From an uncultured Opitutales bacterium (lineage in GTDB: Bacteria > Verrucomicrobiota > Verrucomicrobiia > Opitutales > Intestinicryptomonadaceae): a DNA stretch of 64,000 nucleotides. The notes below the pieces were generated by a model. It ran no database searches and had not been told where the DNA came from. It worked only from the letters and a program-made list of their open reading frames with translations. A program made the position numbers and the translations under genes. The stretch is from contig CALXLX010000051.1 of assembly GCA_944389315.1 (NCBI GenBank), positions 19,385 through 83,384 of the forward strand, read 5' to 3'. Shown here piece by piece: positions 26,222-34,464 of the stretch; position 1 is the stretch's first letter, and every line of letters begins with the position of its first letter.

Positions 26222-27457
26222 TCAGAACCTGAATAGCCTGTCTGCCTTGCGCACGGGAGAGGGCGTCTTTAGAGTTATTACGTTTCCCTTCTCCGCCGAG
26301 TCGGCGGGTTTTGAGTCTATGAAAAACGATTCGGCATTCATTTTTAGGAAACCCGTCTTTGCGCCTTCAAACTGTATTTCGTCCCCGGCTTTTAAAGACG
26401 AGTTGTCTATGGATATCTCGGCGACTCCCGCTTTGGGGTAATATTTTAAGACGTGTCCCAATATAATTTTGCGCTTTCGCGTCTGTACGCCTTTGCTCGT
26501 CCAGTCGCCCATGGGCCTGCCGTGGTAGAATCCGTCGGAAAAGCCGCGGTTGAACACGTCCATCAATGGCTCGACAAGCGGCTTTTGAAACTCCGCGTAG
26601 CCTTCTAAATTCCTGTTCTTTGCGATGAAATCTAGCGCGCTTCTATATGCCCTGACTGTCTCATAGACATATTCTGCGTTTCTGCTGCGCCCCTCTATCT
26701 TTAGGCTGTCAACGCCGGCCGAAACAAGCTTGTCTAGAAAGGGAAGGGTACATAGGTCCTTAGGGCTTAACACATAGCTTGGGCCGAGCCTGTAGGAGAA
26801 GCGCGGGTCCGAAGGGTCTGAAATTAAATATTCCCTACGGCAGGGCTGCGCGCATGCCCCCCTGTTTGCGCTCTTCCCGCAGGAAAATTCCGACATGAAA
26901 CACCTGCCGCTTTCGGATACGCACATGGCCCCGTGGGCGAAGACCTCTATGCGTATCTTTGAAGCGGCCTCCCGTCCGAGCTTTTTTCTTAGCGAAGCGC
27001 GCATCTTCTTTATGCCGTCCAAGGAACATTCACGCGCAAGCACAAAACGGCGTATCCCGAATTTCTCGTAATATTCCGCAACAGCTTCTGCGTTTGCCAC
27101 AGAAGCCTGTGTCGACAGGAAAACCTCCATCCCCATGTCCCTTGCAAGCCTTATTGCGCCAAAATCCCATGCTATCAGCGCGTCTATTCCGCAATTTTTT
27201 GCGCACTTTATGATGCGCTTGAGCATGGACATATCCCTGTCGAAGAAAATTGTGTTCAAGGCCAAGTAGGCCTTTGCTCCGGCTTCCGAGCAGATTTTTC
27301 TTATCCGCTTTAGATCTGCTAGGGAAAAGTTGCGCGCGCCAGCGCGCATGTTTGCCCCCTTTACGCCGAAGTAAACGGCGTCTGCGCCGGCTTTTAAAGC
27401 GGCGTCAAGGCAGGTGAAATCCCCCGCAGGGGCCATGAGCTCGGGAATCTTTCGCAT
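26222..27457 (-). CDS. U32-family protein (collagenase-like; probable tRNA hydroxylation protein)
   Basis: A 411-residue peptidase U32-type protein. Signatures: ELMAPAGDFTCLDAALKAGADAVYFG at the N-terminus (cited in part), LSTQASVANAEA, the U32 motif EVFAHGAMCVSESGRCFMS, a Cys set (CGKSANRGACAQPC) likely binding an iron-sulphur cluster, and LKIEGRSRNAEYV. Members such as TrhP/RlhA hydroxylate tRNA or rRNA uridine/cytidine using prephenate; I infer the same type of role. A small Cys-rich protein gene lies six bases upstream in the same direction. Confidence 0.88.
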   Translation of the reverse strand: MRKIPELMAPAGDFTCLDAALKAGADAVYFGVKGANMRAGARNFSLADLKRIRKICSEAGAKAYLALNTIFFDRDMSMLKRIIKCAKNCGIDALIAWDFGAIRLARDMGMEVFLSTQASVANAEAVAEYYEKFGIRRFVLARECSLDGIKKMRASLRKKLGREAASKIRIEVFAHGAMCVSESGRCFMSEFSCGKSANRGACAQPCRREYLISDPSDPRFSYRLGPSYVLSPKDLCTLPFLDKLVSAGVDSLKIEGRSRNAEYVYETVRAYRSALDFIAKNRNLEGYAEFQKPLVEPLMDVFNRGFSDGFYHGRPMGDWTSKGVQTRKRKIILGHVLKYYPKAGVAEISIDNSSLKAGDEIQFEGAKTGFLKMNAESFFIDSKPADSAEKGNVITLKTPSPVRKADRLFRF

Positions 27458-27463
27458 GGGGAA

Positions 27464-27667
27464 TTAGATTTTCCCCTCGTTTACGAGGCGGGCAAAGTGC
27501 TCGAAAGAGCGGTCGTAGGTCTTTTCGGCCTCGGGAGGAAAGAAGCATGCGGGAAGCTGCCTGCGCTCCGCATGCCGCTTGACACACTCGCAGCACAGAC
27601 CCTGTTTGGGGCATCCGTCGTATGTGCACTTGCAGCGTTTGAGATTTTCCGTTCTTTTACATTCCAT
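27464..27667 (-). CDS. DUF6485-family small cysteine-rich protein
   Basis: A 67-residue protein with CKRTENLKRCKCTYDGCPKQ and GLCCECVKRH, then LPACFFPPEAEKTYDRSFEHF. It matches the DUF6485 pattern (Cys-rich N-terminus and LPACxF) as I remember it; function unknown, likely metal-binding. It ends six bases before the U32 gene, so the two are probably co-transcribed, hinting at a role with the iron-sulphur protein. Small but well supported by motif conservation. Confidence 0.82.
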   Translation of the reverse strand: MECKRTENLKRCKCTYDGCPKQGLCCECVKRHAERRQLPACFFPPEAEKTYDRSFEHFARLVNEGKI

Positions 27668-27696
27668 ATGCTATAAGCTATGCCTGTTTTTATCGC

Positions 27697-27783
27697 GGGC
27701 AATCAAAATTTCCCTTCGGGGAGATTAAAATTTCCCTCTGGGGAGATTAAAATTTCCCTCTGGGCAATCAAAATTTTCCCTCC
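27697..27783. repeat. Four tandem copies of a 22-bp repeat upstream of rpoN
   Basis: Copies at 27697-27717 (21 bp), 27718-27739, 27740-27761 and 27762-27783. The middle two are identical (GGGGAGATTAAAATTTCCCT + CT); the outer two share GGGCAATCAAAATT. Each junction reads TCCC-TCTG-GGGA, a small inverted repeat. The array lies between the divergent DUF6485 and rpoN genes, so it is positioned as a regulatory array. Confidence 0.85.
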
Positions 27784-27844
27784 GAGAAAGTATGCTTGAA
27801 AGCGGAGCGCCTTTGGATTTTTATCTTTGTCTAAAACGCATAAA

Positions 27845-29299
27845 ATGCAGCAGGATTTGTCCCAGTCTCAGAAGGTGGAGCAGAGGTTGTCGTTGACGCC
27901 CCAGCTGAAACGGAGTCTGGAGATTTTGCAGGTGCCGTCGCTGGAATTGGAGGCTCTTGTGGCGAGGGAGCTGAGCTCAAACCCGCTGATTGAAGTTGTC
28001 GGCGCCGGCGACGAGGGCATAATATGCCCGCTAGATCCGCAAAAACAGCCCAAAAGCGGGCTTTCCGAGGGGGATTTTGACGATTCCCCCGATACCTCGT
28101 CCAACGGCGGGGAGATAATACCGCGCGGGGAGGACTACTCAGAATATATGGAGGATTCCGGCGCGGATTCCCGGGAGGCAAACTCCCGGCGCGACTACAT
28201 ATTCAATTCCGTGGAGCAGAGGGAGTCCGCCATAGAGAATATATTGAGGCAGGCGTATCTCGACGCTCCCGACAAATCCACCGCAAACGCCTGCGCGTTT
28301 CTCGTCTCTCTGATGGACGAACGCGGTTTTGTGCCCGAGGACGCTCTCGACAGAACCGAAAAAGCCGGATTCTCAAAGAGCGAGGCCTCGCGCGCGCTCG
28401 AGCTTCTCAGGGGCATGGCGCCTTCTGGCATAGGCGCCTTCGACATGCGCGACAGCCTCATGCTTCAGCTTGAGCACATGGGCAGGGTGGATTCTGTCGC
28501 CTATAGGATTTTGCGCGACCATTACCAGCTTTTGCTGAAGCGCAGGATTTCGGAGATAGCCTCTCTAATGAGGATAGGCACGTCGGAGGTGGAGGAGGCA
28601 ATCAATTCTCTATCCGAATTGAAAACCTCGCCGCTGAGGGATTTTGAAAGCCAGCAGAGCGACTATGTCTGCGTAGACCTCGTAGCCCGCCGCGGGGAGG
28701 ACGGCCTGTGGCGCGCGCAGCTTACAAACGAGCGCATACCCGAGCTGCGCATAAATACGGACTACCGCAATATGCTCGCCCTCGGCAAACTCGGCAAAGA
28801 GGCGCGCGCGTACGTCGGGGAAAAGACCCGCGAGGGAAGGTTTTTAATAAACGCAATAGCCCACAGGCAGCGCACGCTAAAAAATATAGGAGACCAGATT
28901 TGCATGAGGCAGTCGTCCTTCTTTTCTGGCGGCGGCTTCGGCGCGCTGAAACCGCTGACTATGCAGACGGTTGCGGAGGCTCTTGATTTGCATCCCACCA
29001 CCGTAAGCAGGGCCGTCAGCGAAAAATACATGCAAACGCCTTTCGGGGTTGTTCCGCTTAAGAGGTTTTTCGTATCTTCGGTTTCCTCGGCAGACGGCAC
29101 GGACGACGTCTCCAACGCAGCGGTAAAGAGCCTGATAGAGGAGATTATCGGCGGTGAATCCGCGGCGAATCCGCTGAGCGATTCCGAAATAGCGGATATT
29201 CTGAAGAAGTCGCACAATATGTCAGTTGCCAGAAGGACCGTCGCAAAATATAGGGACAGCCTGGGTATACCTCCCAAGTCTATGCGGAGGAGATACTAG
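27845..29299 (+). CDS. rpoN: RNA polymerase sigma-54 factor
   Basis: About 484 residues from ATG 27845; a TTG at 27827 would add six. Region I is Gln/Leu-rich (QKVEQRLSLTPQLKRSLEIL), followed by an acidic region II (about 55-130), the core-binding domain, the helix-turn-helix (MQTVAEALDLHPTTVSRAV) and the C-terminal RpoN box ARRTVAKYRDSLGIPP. Sigma-54 needs AAA+ enhancer-binding activators, none of which lies in this window. It is preceded by the four-copy tandem repeat. Neither start has a clear ribosome binding site. Confidence 0.95.
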   Translation: MQQDLSQSQKVEQRLSLTPQLKRSLEILQVPSLELEALVARELSSNPLIEVVGAGDEGIICPLDPQKQPKSGLSEGDFDDSPDTSSNGGEIIPRGEDYSEYMEDSGADSREANSRRDYIFNSVEQRESAIENILRQAYLDAPDKSTANACAFLVSLMDERGFVPEDALDRTEKAGFSKSEASRALELLRGMAPSGIGAFDMRDSLMLQLEHMGRVDSVAYRILRDHYQLLLKRRISEIASLMRIGTSEVEEAINSLSELKTSPLRDFESQQSDYVCVDLVARRGEDGLWRAQLTNERIPELRINTDYRNMLALGKLGKEARAYVGEKTREGRFLINAIAHRQRTLKNIGDQICMRQSSFFSGGGFGALKPLTMQTVAEALDLHPTTVSRAVSEKYMQTPFGVVPLKRFFVSSVSSADGTDDVSNAAVKSLIEEIIGGESAANPLSDSEIADILKKSHNMSVARRTVAKYRDSLGIPPKSMRRRY

Positions 29300-29382
29300 G
29301 CGTTGCGGTTATGCAGCGGGAAACATTGTTATAAATTTGCTCGCAAAATGTTCGGACAAGGGCTTATATTCCGCCGAAATTT

Positions 29383-30096
29383 ATGAATTCTTCGGAAGAA
29401 ATTTTAGAGAAAATTTCGCCCGGGCAAATCCGCAGCGCGCTGCTGGCGGACACATGTTTCGGGAGGGTTTCGGTCGGTCTTGTGTCCGGCGGAAAATTTG
29501 CGGTGGAGCTGTCGGCCGAGGGCGGCGCGATGGAGAATTTCTTTCCGCTGCTGTCAGAGCTTTCCGAAAAATCTTCCGTGCGATTGTCTTCGATAGAGGC
29601 CTTCGGGCTTTGCGACGGGGTCGGGTCGGTGCTCGGCATAAGGGTTTCTTCGGCGGCGCTTTCAACCATGGCGCTGGCCTGCGGCGGGCGCAAAACATTG
29701 TTTACATGGAACCTCTTTGACGCCGCCAGGGCAAACGCCGACGAACTGTGCAAAAGCGGCGGGGATTACGCCGTGGCGGCACCGTCTCGCAAGAATTTTA
29801 TAAACGCCATATGGCGCGAAGGCGGAGTGCGCGGTGAGGCCGAGCTCGAATGCGGGGCATTCGCGGAAAGATTCTCGGCTGGCAAGGCGCGCCTATTCTA
29901 TATAAACCAAAGGCCCGTTTCCGACGGCCGGCTCTCGTTTCTCGAAACGGCCGAGACCATGCGGCTTTCTTTGGAAGATGTCTGGAAATACGCCTGCGAG
30001 GGCCTTGTTGAAATGCGCCGCAGGAGCATTCCGCCCGACGCTCTGCTGCTGTCGAAAAGGGAATACGTCAAATGGAACTCTCAAGCACGCATATAA
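29383..30096 (+). CDS. TsaB-like ASKHA-fold protein, divergent
   Basis: A 237-residue protein. The segment SIEAFGLCDGVGSVLGIRVSSAALSTMALA corresponds in position and pattern to the TsaB signature IDAIAVGxGPGSFTGLRIG, and MENFFPLLSELSEK to the upstream helix of TsaB (quoted in pieces, divergent at several conserved positions). TsaB is the non-catalytic partner of TsaD in t6A synthesis. Sequence drift is large, so an unrelated ASKHA-like protein cannot be excluded. The next gene overlaps its end by 25 bases. Confidence 0.5.
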   Translation: MNSSEEILEKISPGQIRSALLADTCFGRVSVGLVSGGKFAVELSAEGGAMENFFPLLSELSEKSSVRLSSIEAFGLCDGVGSVLGIRVSSAALSTMALACGGRKTLFTWNLFDAARANADELCKSGGDYAVAAPSRKNFINAIWREGGVRGEAELECGAFAERFSAGKARLFYINQRPVSDGRLSFLETAETMRLSLEDVWKYACEGLVEMRRRSIPPDALLLSKREYVKWNSQARI

Positions 30097-31208
30097 GGTG
30101 CTCCGTAGGGATAGATCTCTGCGCACTGGAACGCAATCTGGGCAGGCTTAAAAATCTGCTCAGCGTGTCGCAAAAATACATAGCGCTCGTCTCGGCGGAC
30201 GCTTTCGGCTTCGGCGTTGAGGCGGCCGCCGTGCGCCTTATGCTCAGCGGAGCGGACGCCTTTGCCGTGACAAATTTGTCCGAGGGCGAGCGCGTGAGGG
30301 GAATAGGCGAGGGGTGGCCAGTAATAGTTATGAGCTCCTCGCTTCCGGGAGAGGAGGAGTTCTATTTCAGAAACGAGCTTCGGCCGACTCTCGTTGGCGT
30401 CGAGGAAATAGAGCGCTTTGCGGCTTGCGCAAAGCGGCTCGGGGAGAAAATAAAGGTTCACATGAGGGTTCCCAGGGCGGAGGATTTCTCTCTGCCCTCC
30501 CGCGAGGAGGCCCTTAAAATGCTCGATATGCTTCTGAGCGGAACTTTGCCTCTCGAGCTTGAGGGAATGTGCATAGCCGGCATGGGCAGCGGCGCCCCGG
30601 AGGAGGGCGAGACTCCGGATTTCGAGTTTTTGAAAAAGGCCGATTCGGCGTTGAGGGCGGCGGGCAGGAGAATACTCGTGCACCATAGCGACACTTTTAA
30701 CCCGGCTTTGTTGCCGCCGAGCTTTGAGTCGGCGTTCAGGGCGGGGCTGGTGCTTTTTGGAATCAGCCCTAAGGAAGGGTCCATACTCGGAAATTTCAGG
30801 CCAGAACCCGTCATGACGTTCAGGGGGGCTGTCAGCCAGGTGAAGATGCTCCCCAAGGGGGCGACTGTCGGCTACAACAAGACCTACACCCTTACGAGAG
30901 ACTCCAAAGTTGCGCTTCTTTCCATAGGCTATGGAGACGGTCTAAGGCGCAATGCCGGGGAGCGCGGGCGCGTTTTGATAAACGGCAAGAGCCTGCCCAT
31001 AATAGGCAGGGTGTCTATGGACCAGGCGAGCGTCGATGTCACCGATCTTCCCGACGTGCAGGTGGGCGACGAGGCCGTTTTGATAGGTTCGAGCGGGAAC
31101 GAGAGCATAAGCATAGAGCAATACTGCGACTCTTTGGGCATAAGCCCCGCAGAGGCTCTCACTTCAATCACAAAGCGCGTTCCCAGGTATTATAAGACGG
31201 TATATTAG
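30072..31208 (+). CDS. Alanine-racemase-like protein lacking the PLP lysine
   Basis: A 378-residue protein with the overall plan of Alr: N-terminal barrel, AFRAGLVLFGISP (Alr: RPGIALYG), then VGYNKTYTLTRDSKVALLSIGYGDGL, IGRVSMDQASVDVTD and a C-terminal beta domain. However, the PLP-binding segment VKADAYGHG reads VSADAFGFG, so Lys is replaced by Ser41 and Tyr and His by Phe; the DTGMxRxG region after strand 5 is also lost (VHMRVPRAEDFSLP). The catalytic Tyr of the C-terminal part appears kept. It therefore probably does not racemise alanine by the usual mechanism. It overlaps the TsaB-like gene by 25 bases. Confidence 0.85.
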   Translation: MELSSTHIRCSVGIDLCALERNLGRLKNLLSVSQKYIALVSADAFGFGVEAAAVRLMLSGADAFAVTNLSEGERVRGIGEGWPVIVMSSSLPGEEEFYFRNELRPTLVGVEEIERFAACAKRLGEKIKVHMRVPRAEDFSLPSREEALKMLDMLLSGTLPLELEGMCIAGMGSGAPEEGETPDFEFLKKADSALRAAGRRILVHHSDTFNPALLPPSFESAFRAGLVLFGISPKEGSILGNFRPEPVMTFRGAVSQVKMLPKGATVGYNKTYTLTRDSKVALLSIGYGDGLRRNAGERGRVLINGKSLPIIGRVSMDQASVDVTDLPDVQVGDEAVLIGSSGNESISIEQYCDSLGISPAEALTSITKRVPRYYKTVY

Positions 31209-31236
31209 TTTATTTAGCATCTGGAAGAGAGAAAAA

Positions 31237-31415
31237 CCTTTGCCGTAATGGTACATAGGCTCAATGGAGGTGTTTTATAGCCTTTTATGTGCGCCGAAGT
31301 TATATATGTGCCCATAGCATGGCAGGGTTTTTGGAGACTGTTATAGTGAGGAAGCGTTCCCATATAAACAAAGGCGTATCTGGATTCTTGCGATAACCAG
31401 AAGGCGCCTTTTTCT
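31237..31415 (+). ncRNA. Possible structured RNA with its own terminator
   Basis: After the racemase-like gene lies about 180 bases with several possible stems: CCTTTG (31237-31242) / CAAAGG (31369-31374), GGCT/AGCC around 31258-31282, and a hairpin at 31372-31409 with AGGCG/CGCCT and TCTGG/CCAGA followed by TTTTTCT. It does not match tmRNA, RNase P, SRP or any riboswitch I know. It might instead be the long 3' untranslated region and terminator of the preceding gene. Confidence 0.3.
31372..31415 (+). terminator. Rho-independent terminator
   Basis: AGGCG (31372-31376) / CGCCT (31405-31409) and inner TCTGG (31379-31383) / CCAGA (31397-31401), then TTTTTCT. It ends either the preceding mRNA or the putative RNA. 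Confidence 0.65.
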
Positions 31416-31521
31416 ATGCAGGGCTTTGAAATTTTTTTCTTGTGCTTTGCATAAAAATTTTCATTATCCGCGGGAATTATTCAGATAAGCAATTTTTGTT
31501 GTTTTATTTGAAAATACAAAA

Positions 31522-31597
<76 letters not shown>

Positions 31598-31603
31598 CTT
31601 TAA

Positions 31604-31646
31604 AAAGCCCGCAATCCGCGTAATCAAACGCCTTGCGGGCTTTCTT
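31604..31646 (+). terminator. Terminator after tRNA-Thr
   Basis: 11-bp stem AAAGCCCGCAA (31604-31614) / TTGCGGGCTTT (31633-31643), followed by CTTGTTT. Confidence 0.75.
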
Positions 31647-31660
31647 GTTTCTCGGGAAAA

Positions 31661-31696
31661 CAAAAAAGCGGCCCTCCTTTGTTGAAGGAGAACCGC
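31661..31696 (-). terminator. Terminator after the sialidase gene
   Basis: GCGG (31668-31671) / CCGC (31693-31696) plus CTCCTT (31674-31679) / AAGGAG (31685-31690), followed on the minus strand by a T-run (complement of CAAAAAA). Confidence 0.75.
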
Positions 31697-31717
31697 CTTC
31701 CGGCAATTAAAACCCCA

Positions 31718-33091
31718 TCAGAGATACTTGTCGTCTTTCCTGACTCCGCCGCCGTATTTGAAGGGGCTTGAAATCTCCATCTTCAATGCGCTGTCTTTGT
31801 TGACAAGCTTGCCGGCCTCTATGTCGGCTTCGGTTATCTTCGCGAGAAGAATTTCATGGGCTTTATATGTTCCGCGCCCCCTGTCATAGGCGATATAGAG
31901 AAAACCGCCGTATTCGCAAACCGACGGATAACTCGTGTAGCGCTCGTCCAACAACAGTTTCTTCGGAAATGTTCTGCCTTCGTCGTAGCTTATATATGCG
32001 GTCATATTTATGCGCGAGCTCTTTACTGTCTTCCTCTTGCCGTTCTCCATATGGTAGATGGTCTTTTTGCCGCCTTTATCCAATTCGGTGGAAACATCGT
32101 TGCAGACATATATTATGTTTCCGGATTTCGCCCGGAAAAATACGGATTTTGTGTCGCTCGAGACGTTCAAGGGGAAGCCGACTTCCTTCCAGGTCTTCCC
32201 GTTGTCATAAGATTCAAATCCGGTGGGGGGTTGGGACTTTCTCCTGACCAGCGCGTATATGCTGCCGTCCTTCCTCTGCAGCAGGGTCTGCTCGGCAAAG
32301 CTCGCCTCCGGGCAATGCAGAGTGGATACGAAGTTTATCTTCCCGTCTATGTCCTCTGATATGAAAAACTGCTTGTCGGGATTATCCATCTGGGAGAATC
32401 TGTCGCCGGGGCGGAGTATGGAACCGTCCCTGAGTATCAGCGGCTTCATTATGGAAGCGTTGTCCCTGCACAGCAAGCGCGGCTTTGTCCAGCCCGGGTT
32501 CTCGGAGTCGGGATTCTCCATCTTAAACTCCCAAGTTGTGGTGGTCACGCCATCCTTGTCCCGCACGTCCATATTCCTCGCGACTACAAACCTGATTTTC
32601 CCCTCGGGATCTTTCCACAGAAGCGGATCTGACGCCGAACCGTTAAGAATGGGGCTTGGGTCAAACACATAGACCTCCTTCCAAGTCTTGCCGAAATCTT
32701 CGCTCGTGGCGAGTATCGAAAACTGCCCAAGGTGGTTTACGTTGTCTGGCTGGTAGTCGAATATCTTGTCGTCGGGAAGGCTGCGGGCGCGCTCGGCGTG
32801 CAGATTGCTCCCGAACCATGCCGCCCAAAGCCTGCCATTGCCCGACACTTCTATAGTCGGGCACCCCTGGAAAACTCTAAGGCCTATCCTGTGAACCGCA
32901 TTGCCCTTTTCGTTTATTATTTTTGATATGTACGGCGGAGTCTTGTAGGTGATTCCGTAGGGATAGGTCTGGGATATGTCGCCTTGCGGAGGCGGCTCGG
33001 TGTCGCCGATTATGTCGCGGCAATCATTCGGGTATGCTGTTAGGGCCAGAGCAAAGGCGGATAGAATAGATAAGAAAAATCCCCGTTCCAT
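31718..33091 (-). CDS. Secreted sialidase-family (BNR/Asp-box) protein
   Basis: About 457 residues from ATG 33091, which has GGGGATT eight to twelve bases upstream; an ATG at 33106 is possible. Residues 1-20 form a signal peptide (MERGFFLSILSAFALALTAY). Three Asp-box motifs (SxDxGxTW type) are visible: SEDFGKTWKE, SYDNGKTWKE and SYDEGRTFPK, marking a six-bladed beta-propeller. RVFQGCPTIEVSGNGRLWAAW resembles the N-terminal part of exo-sialidases of the BNR_2 group, but a classical FRIP motif is not obvious, so another glycan substrate is possible. It stands alone with its own terminator. Confidence 0.8.
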   Translation of the reverse strand: MERGFFLSILSAFALALTAYPNDCRDIIGDTEPPPQGDISQTYPYGITYKTPPYISKIINEKGNAVHRIGLRVFQGCPTIEVSGNGRLWAAWFGSNLHAERARSLPDDKIFDYQPDNVNHLGQFSILATSEDFGKTWKEVYVFDPSPILNGSASDPLLWKDPEGKIRFVVARNMDVRDKDGVTTTTWEFKMENPDSENPGWTKPRLLCRDNASIMKPLILRDGSILRPGDRFSQMDNPDKQFFISEDIDGKINFVSTLHCPEASFAEQTLLQRKDGSIYALVRRKSQPPTGFESYDNGKTWKEVGFPLNVSSDTKSVFFRAKSGNIIYVCNDVSTELDKGGKKTIYHMENGKRKTVKSSRINMTAYISYDEGRTFPKKLLLDERYTSYPSVCEYGGFLYIAYDRGRGTYKAHEILLAKITEADIEAGKLVNKDSALKMEISSPFKYGGGVRKDDKYL

Positions 33092-33286
33092 AGTTTTAAT
33101 CCCCATTTTTTATTTGTTTTTAATATGCGTCCTAATTCAAAAAATATTTATTCCGGATGTGGAATAATGCGGTATTTATCCTATCGCCCTGAAGGTTTCC
33201 CGGAAGCTGCCTTTGCATGCTGGTACAGGCGCGCTATATTCCCTTCCAGCCTTTAAAGGAGAAAAATATGGCCCGCAGGCTTATTC

Positions 33287-34279
33287 CTAAAACCCGAACA
33301 GTTCCCTTACCGTTTGAGCCTCAGACTTTAGCTCGTCCACGCTTGCGGATATTTTCTTCTTGGCAAACTCGCCGAGCTGCAGCCCTTTTACTATCTCCCA
33401 ATCTCCGTCCGCCTTTACACGCACGGGGAACGAACATATAAGCCCCTCGTCCACACCGTAGGAGCCGTCCGAAAGCACCCCAACGCTGTGCCATTGGCCC
33501 GGGGCGGAAGGGTAGTGGAGGCTCTTTATCGTGTCTATTACCGCATTTGCCGCGCTCGCCGCGCTAGACTTGCCCCTCGCGGCTATTATCTGCGCCCCGC
33601 GAGATTGCACCGTCTTTATAAAGTCGTTTTCAAGCCACTTCCTGTCCCCTACGGCTTCCTCCGCAGGCCGCCCACCTATGCGGGCGTTCTCAAAATCCGG
33701 ATACTGCGTGGAGGAGTGGTTGCCCCATATGCATACATTTTCAACCTCCCCGAGCTCAACCCCGCTCTTTTTTGCAAGAAGGGCCTTCGCGCGGTTCTCG
33801 TCTAGCCTCGTGAGGGCAAACCAGTTCCGCGCGGGCATTTTGTCCTTTGCAAAATTCATGCCTATGTATGCGTTGGTGTTGCACGGATTCCCCACGACGA
33901 GCACCTTGGCGTCTGGCGCCTGCCTGGCTATCTGGCGCCCCTGCTCCATGAACATTCTGCCGTTGACCTCAAGCAAATCTGAACGCTCCATCCCCTGTTT
34001 GCGTGGCATGGAGCCTATAAGTATTATCCAGTCCGCCCCCGAGAAACCTTGGGACAAATCCGTCGTGGAAGTCAGGCGCGCAAGCAGCGGAAATGCGCAG
34101 TCCTCAATTTCCATCATCAGGCCCTCCCTTGCCGAATTTCTCGACGGGAATACGCCCATCAAGCCTATTTCAACGGGAGTCTCCTCCCCGAATACCCCTC
34201 CCGAGGCGAGCCTGAACAGCAGGCTGTATCCTATGTTCCCCGTAGCTCCAGTTAAGACAACTTTTATCGGTTTTGCCAT
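33287..34279 (-). CDS. mdh: NAD-dependent malate dehydrogenase
   Basis: A 330-residue malate dehydrogenase, TCA cycle. N-terminal dinucleotide motif VLTGATGNIGYSLLFRLASG, VVGNPCNTNAYI, substrate Arg in LTRLDENRAK and the catalytic His in CIWGNHSSTQYPD, all typical of the type-2 (cytosolic-like) group. Length is normal. It is a monocistronic gene with non-coding space on both sides. Confidence 0.95.
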   Translation of the reverse strand: MAKPIKVVLTGATGNIGYSLLFRLASGGVFGEETPVEIGLMGVFPSRNSAREGLMMEIEDCAFPLLARLTSTTDLSQGFSGADWIILIGSMPRKQGMERSDLLEVNGRMFMEQGRQIARQAPDAKVLVVGNPCNTNAYIGMNFAKDKMPARNWFALTRLDENRAKALLAKKSGVELGEVENVCIWGNHSSTQYPDFENARIGGRPAEEAVGDRKWLENDFIKTVQSRGAQIIAARGKSSAASAANAVIDTIKSLHYPSAPGQWHSVGVLSDGSYGVDEGLICSFPVRVKADGDWEIVKGLQLGEFAKKKISASVDELKSEAQTVRELFGF

Positions 34280-34464
34280 ATTTGTATGTCTTGTGCTTGA
34301 AAAAGACCACCGCCGACTTGCGAGGTGTCTTTTAGAAATCTAAAACATACCTCCCCCTTGTCAAAAGAAAAAGGCGCTAAATAATCTTGAAAAGCGCTCC
34401 AACTGTGCAATGCTTGGATCAGTAGGCTCTTTTTGGGGTCTATATATAGGGGTATATCGGATTT

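Noticed and set aside
27697..27783. CRISPR array
   Set aside because: The units are 21-22 bp and directly adjacent with no unique spacers, and no cas genes are near.
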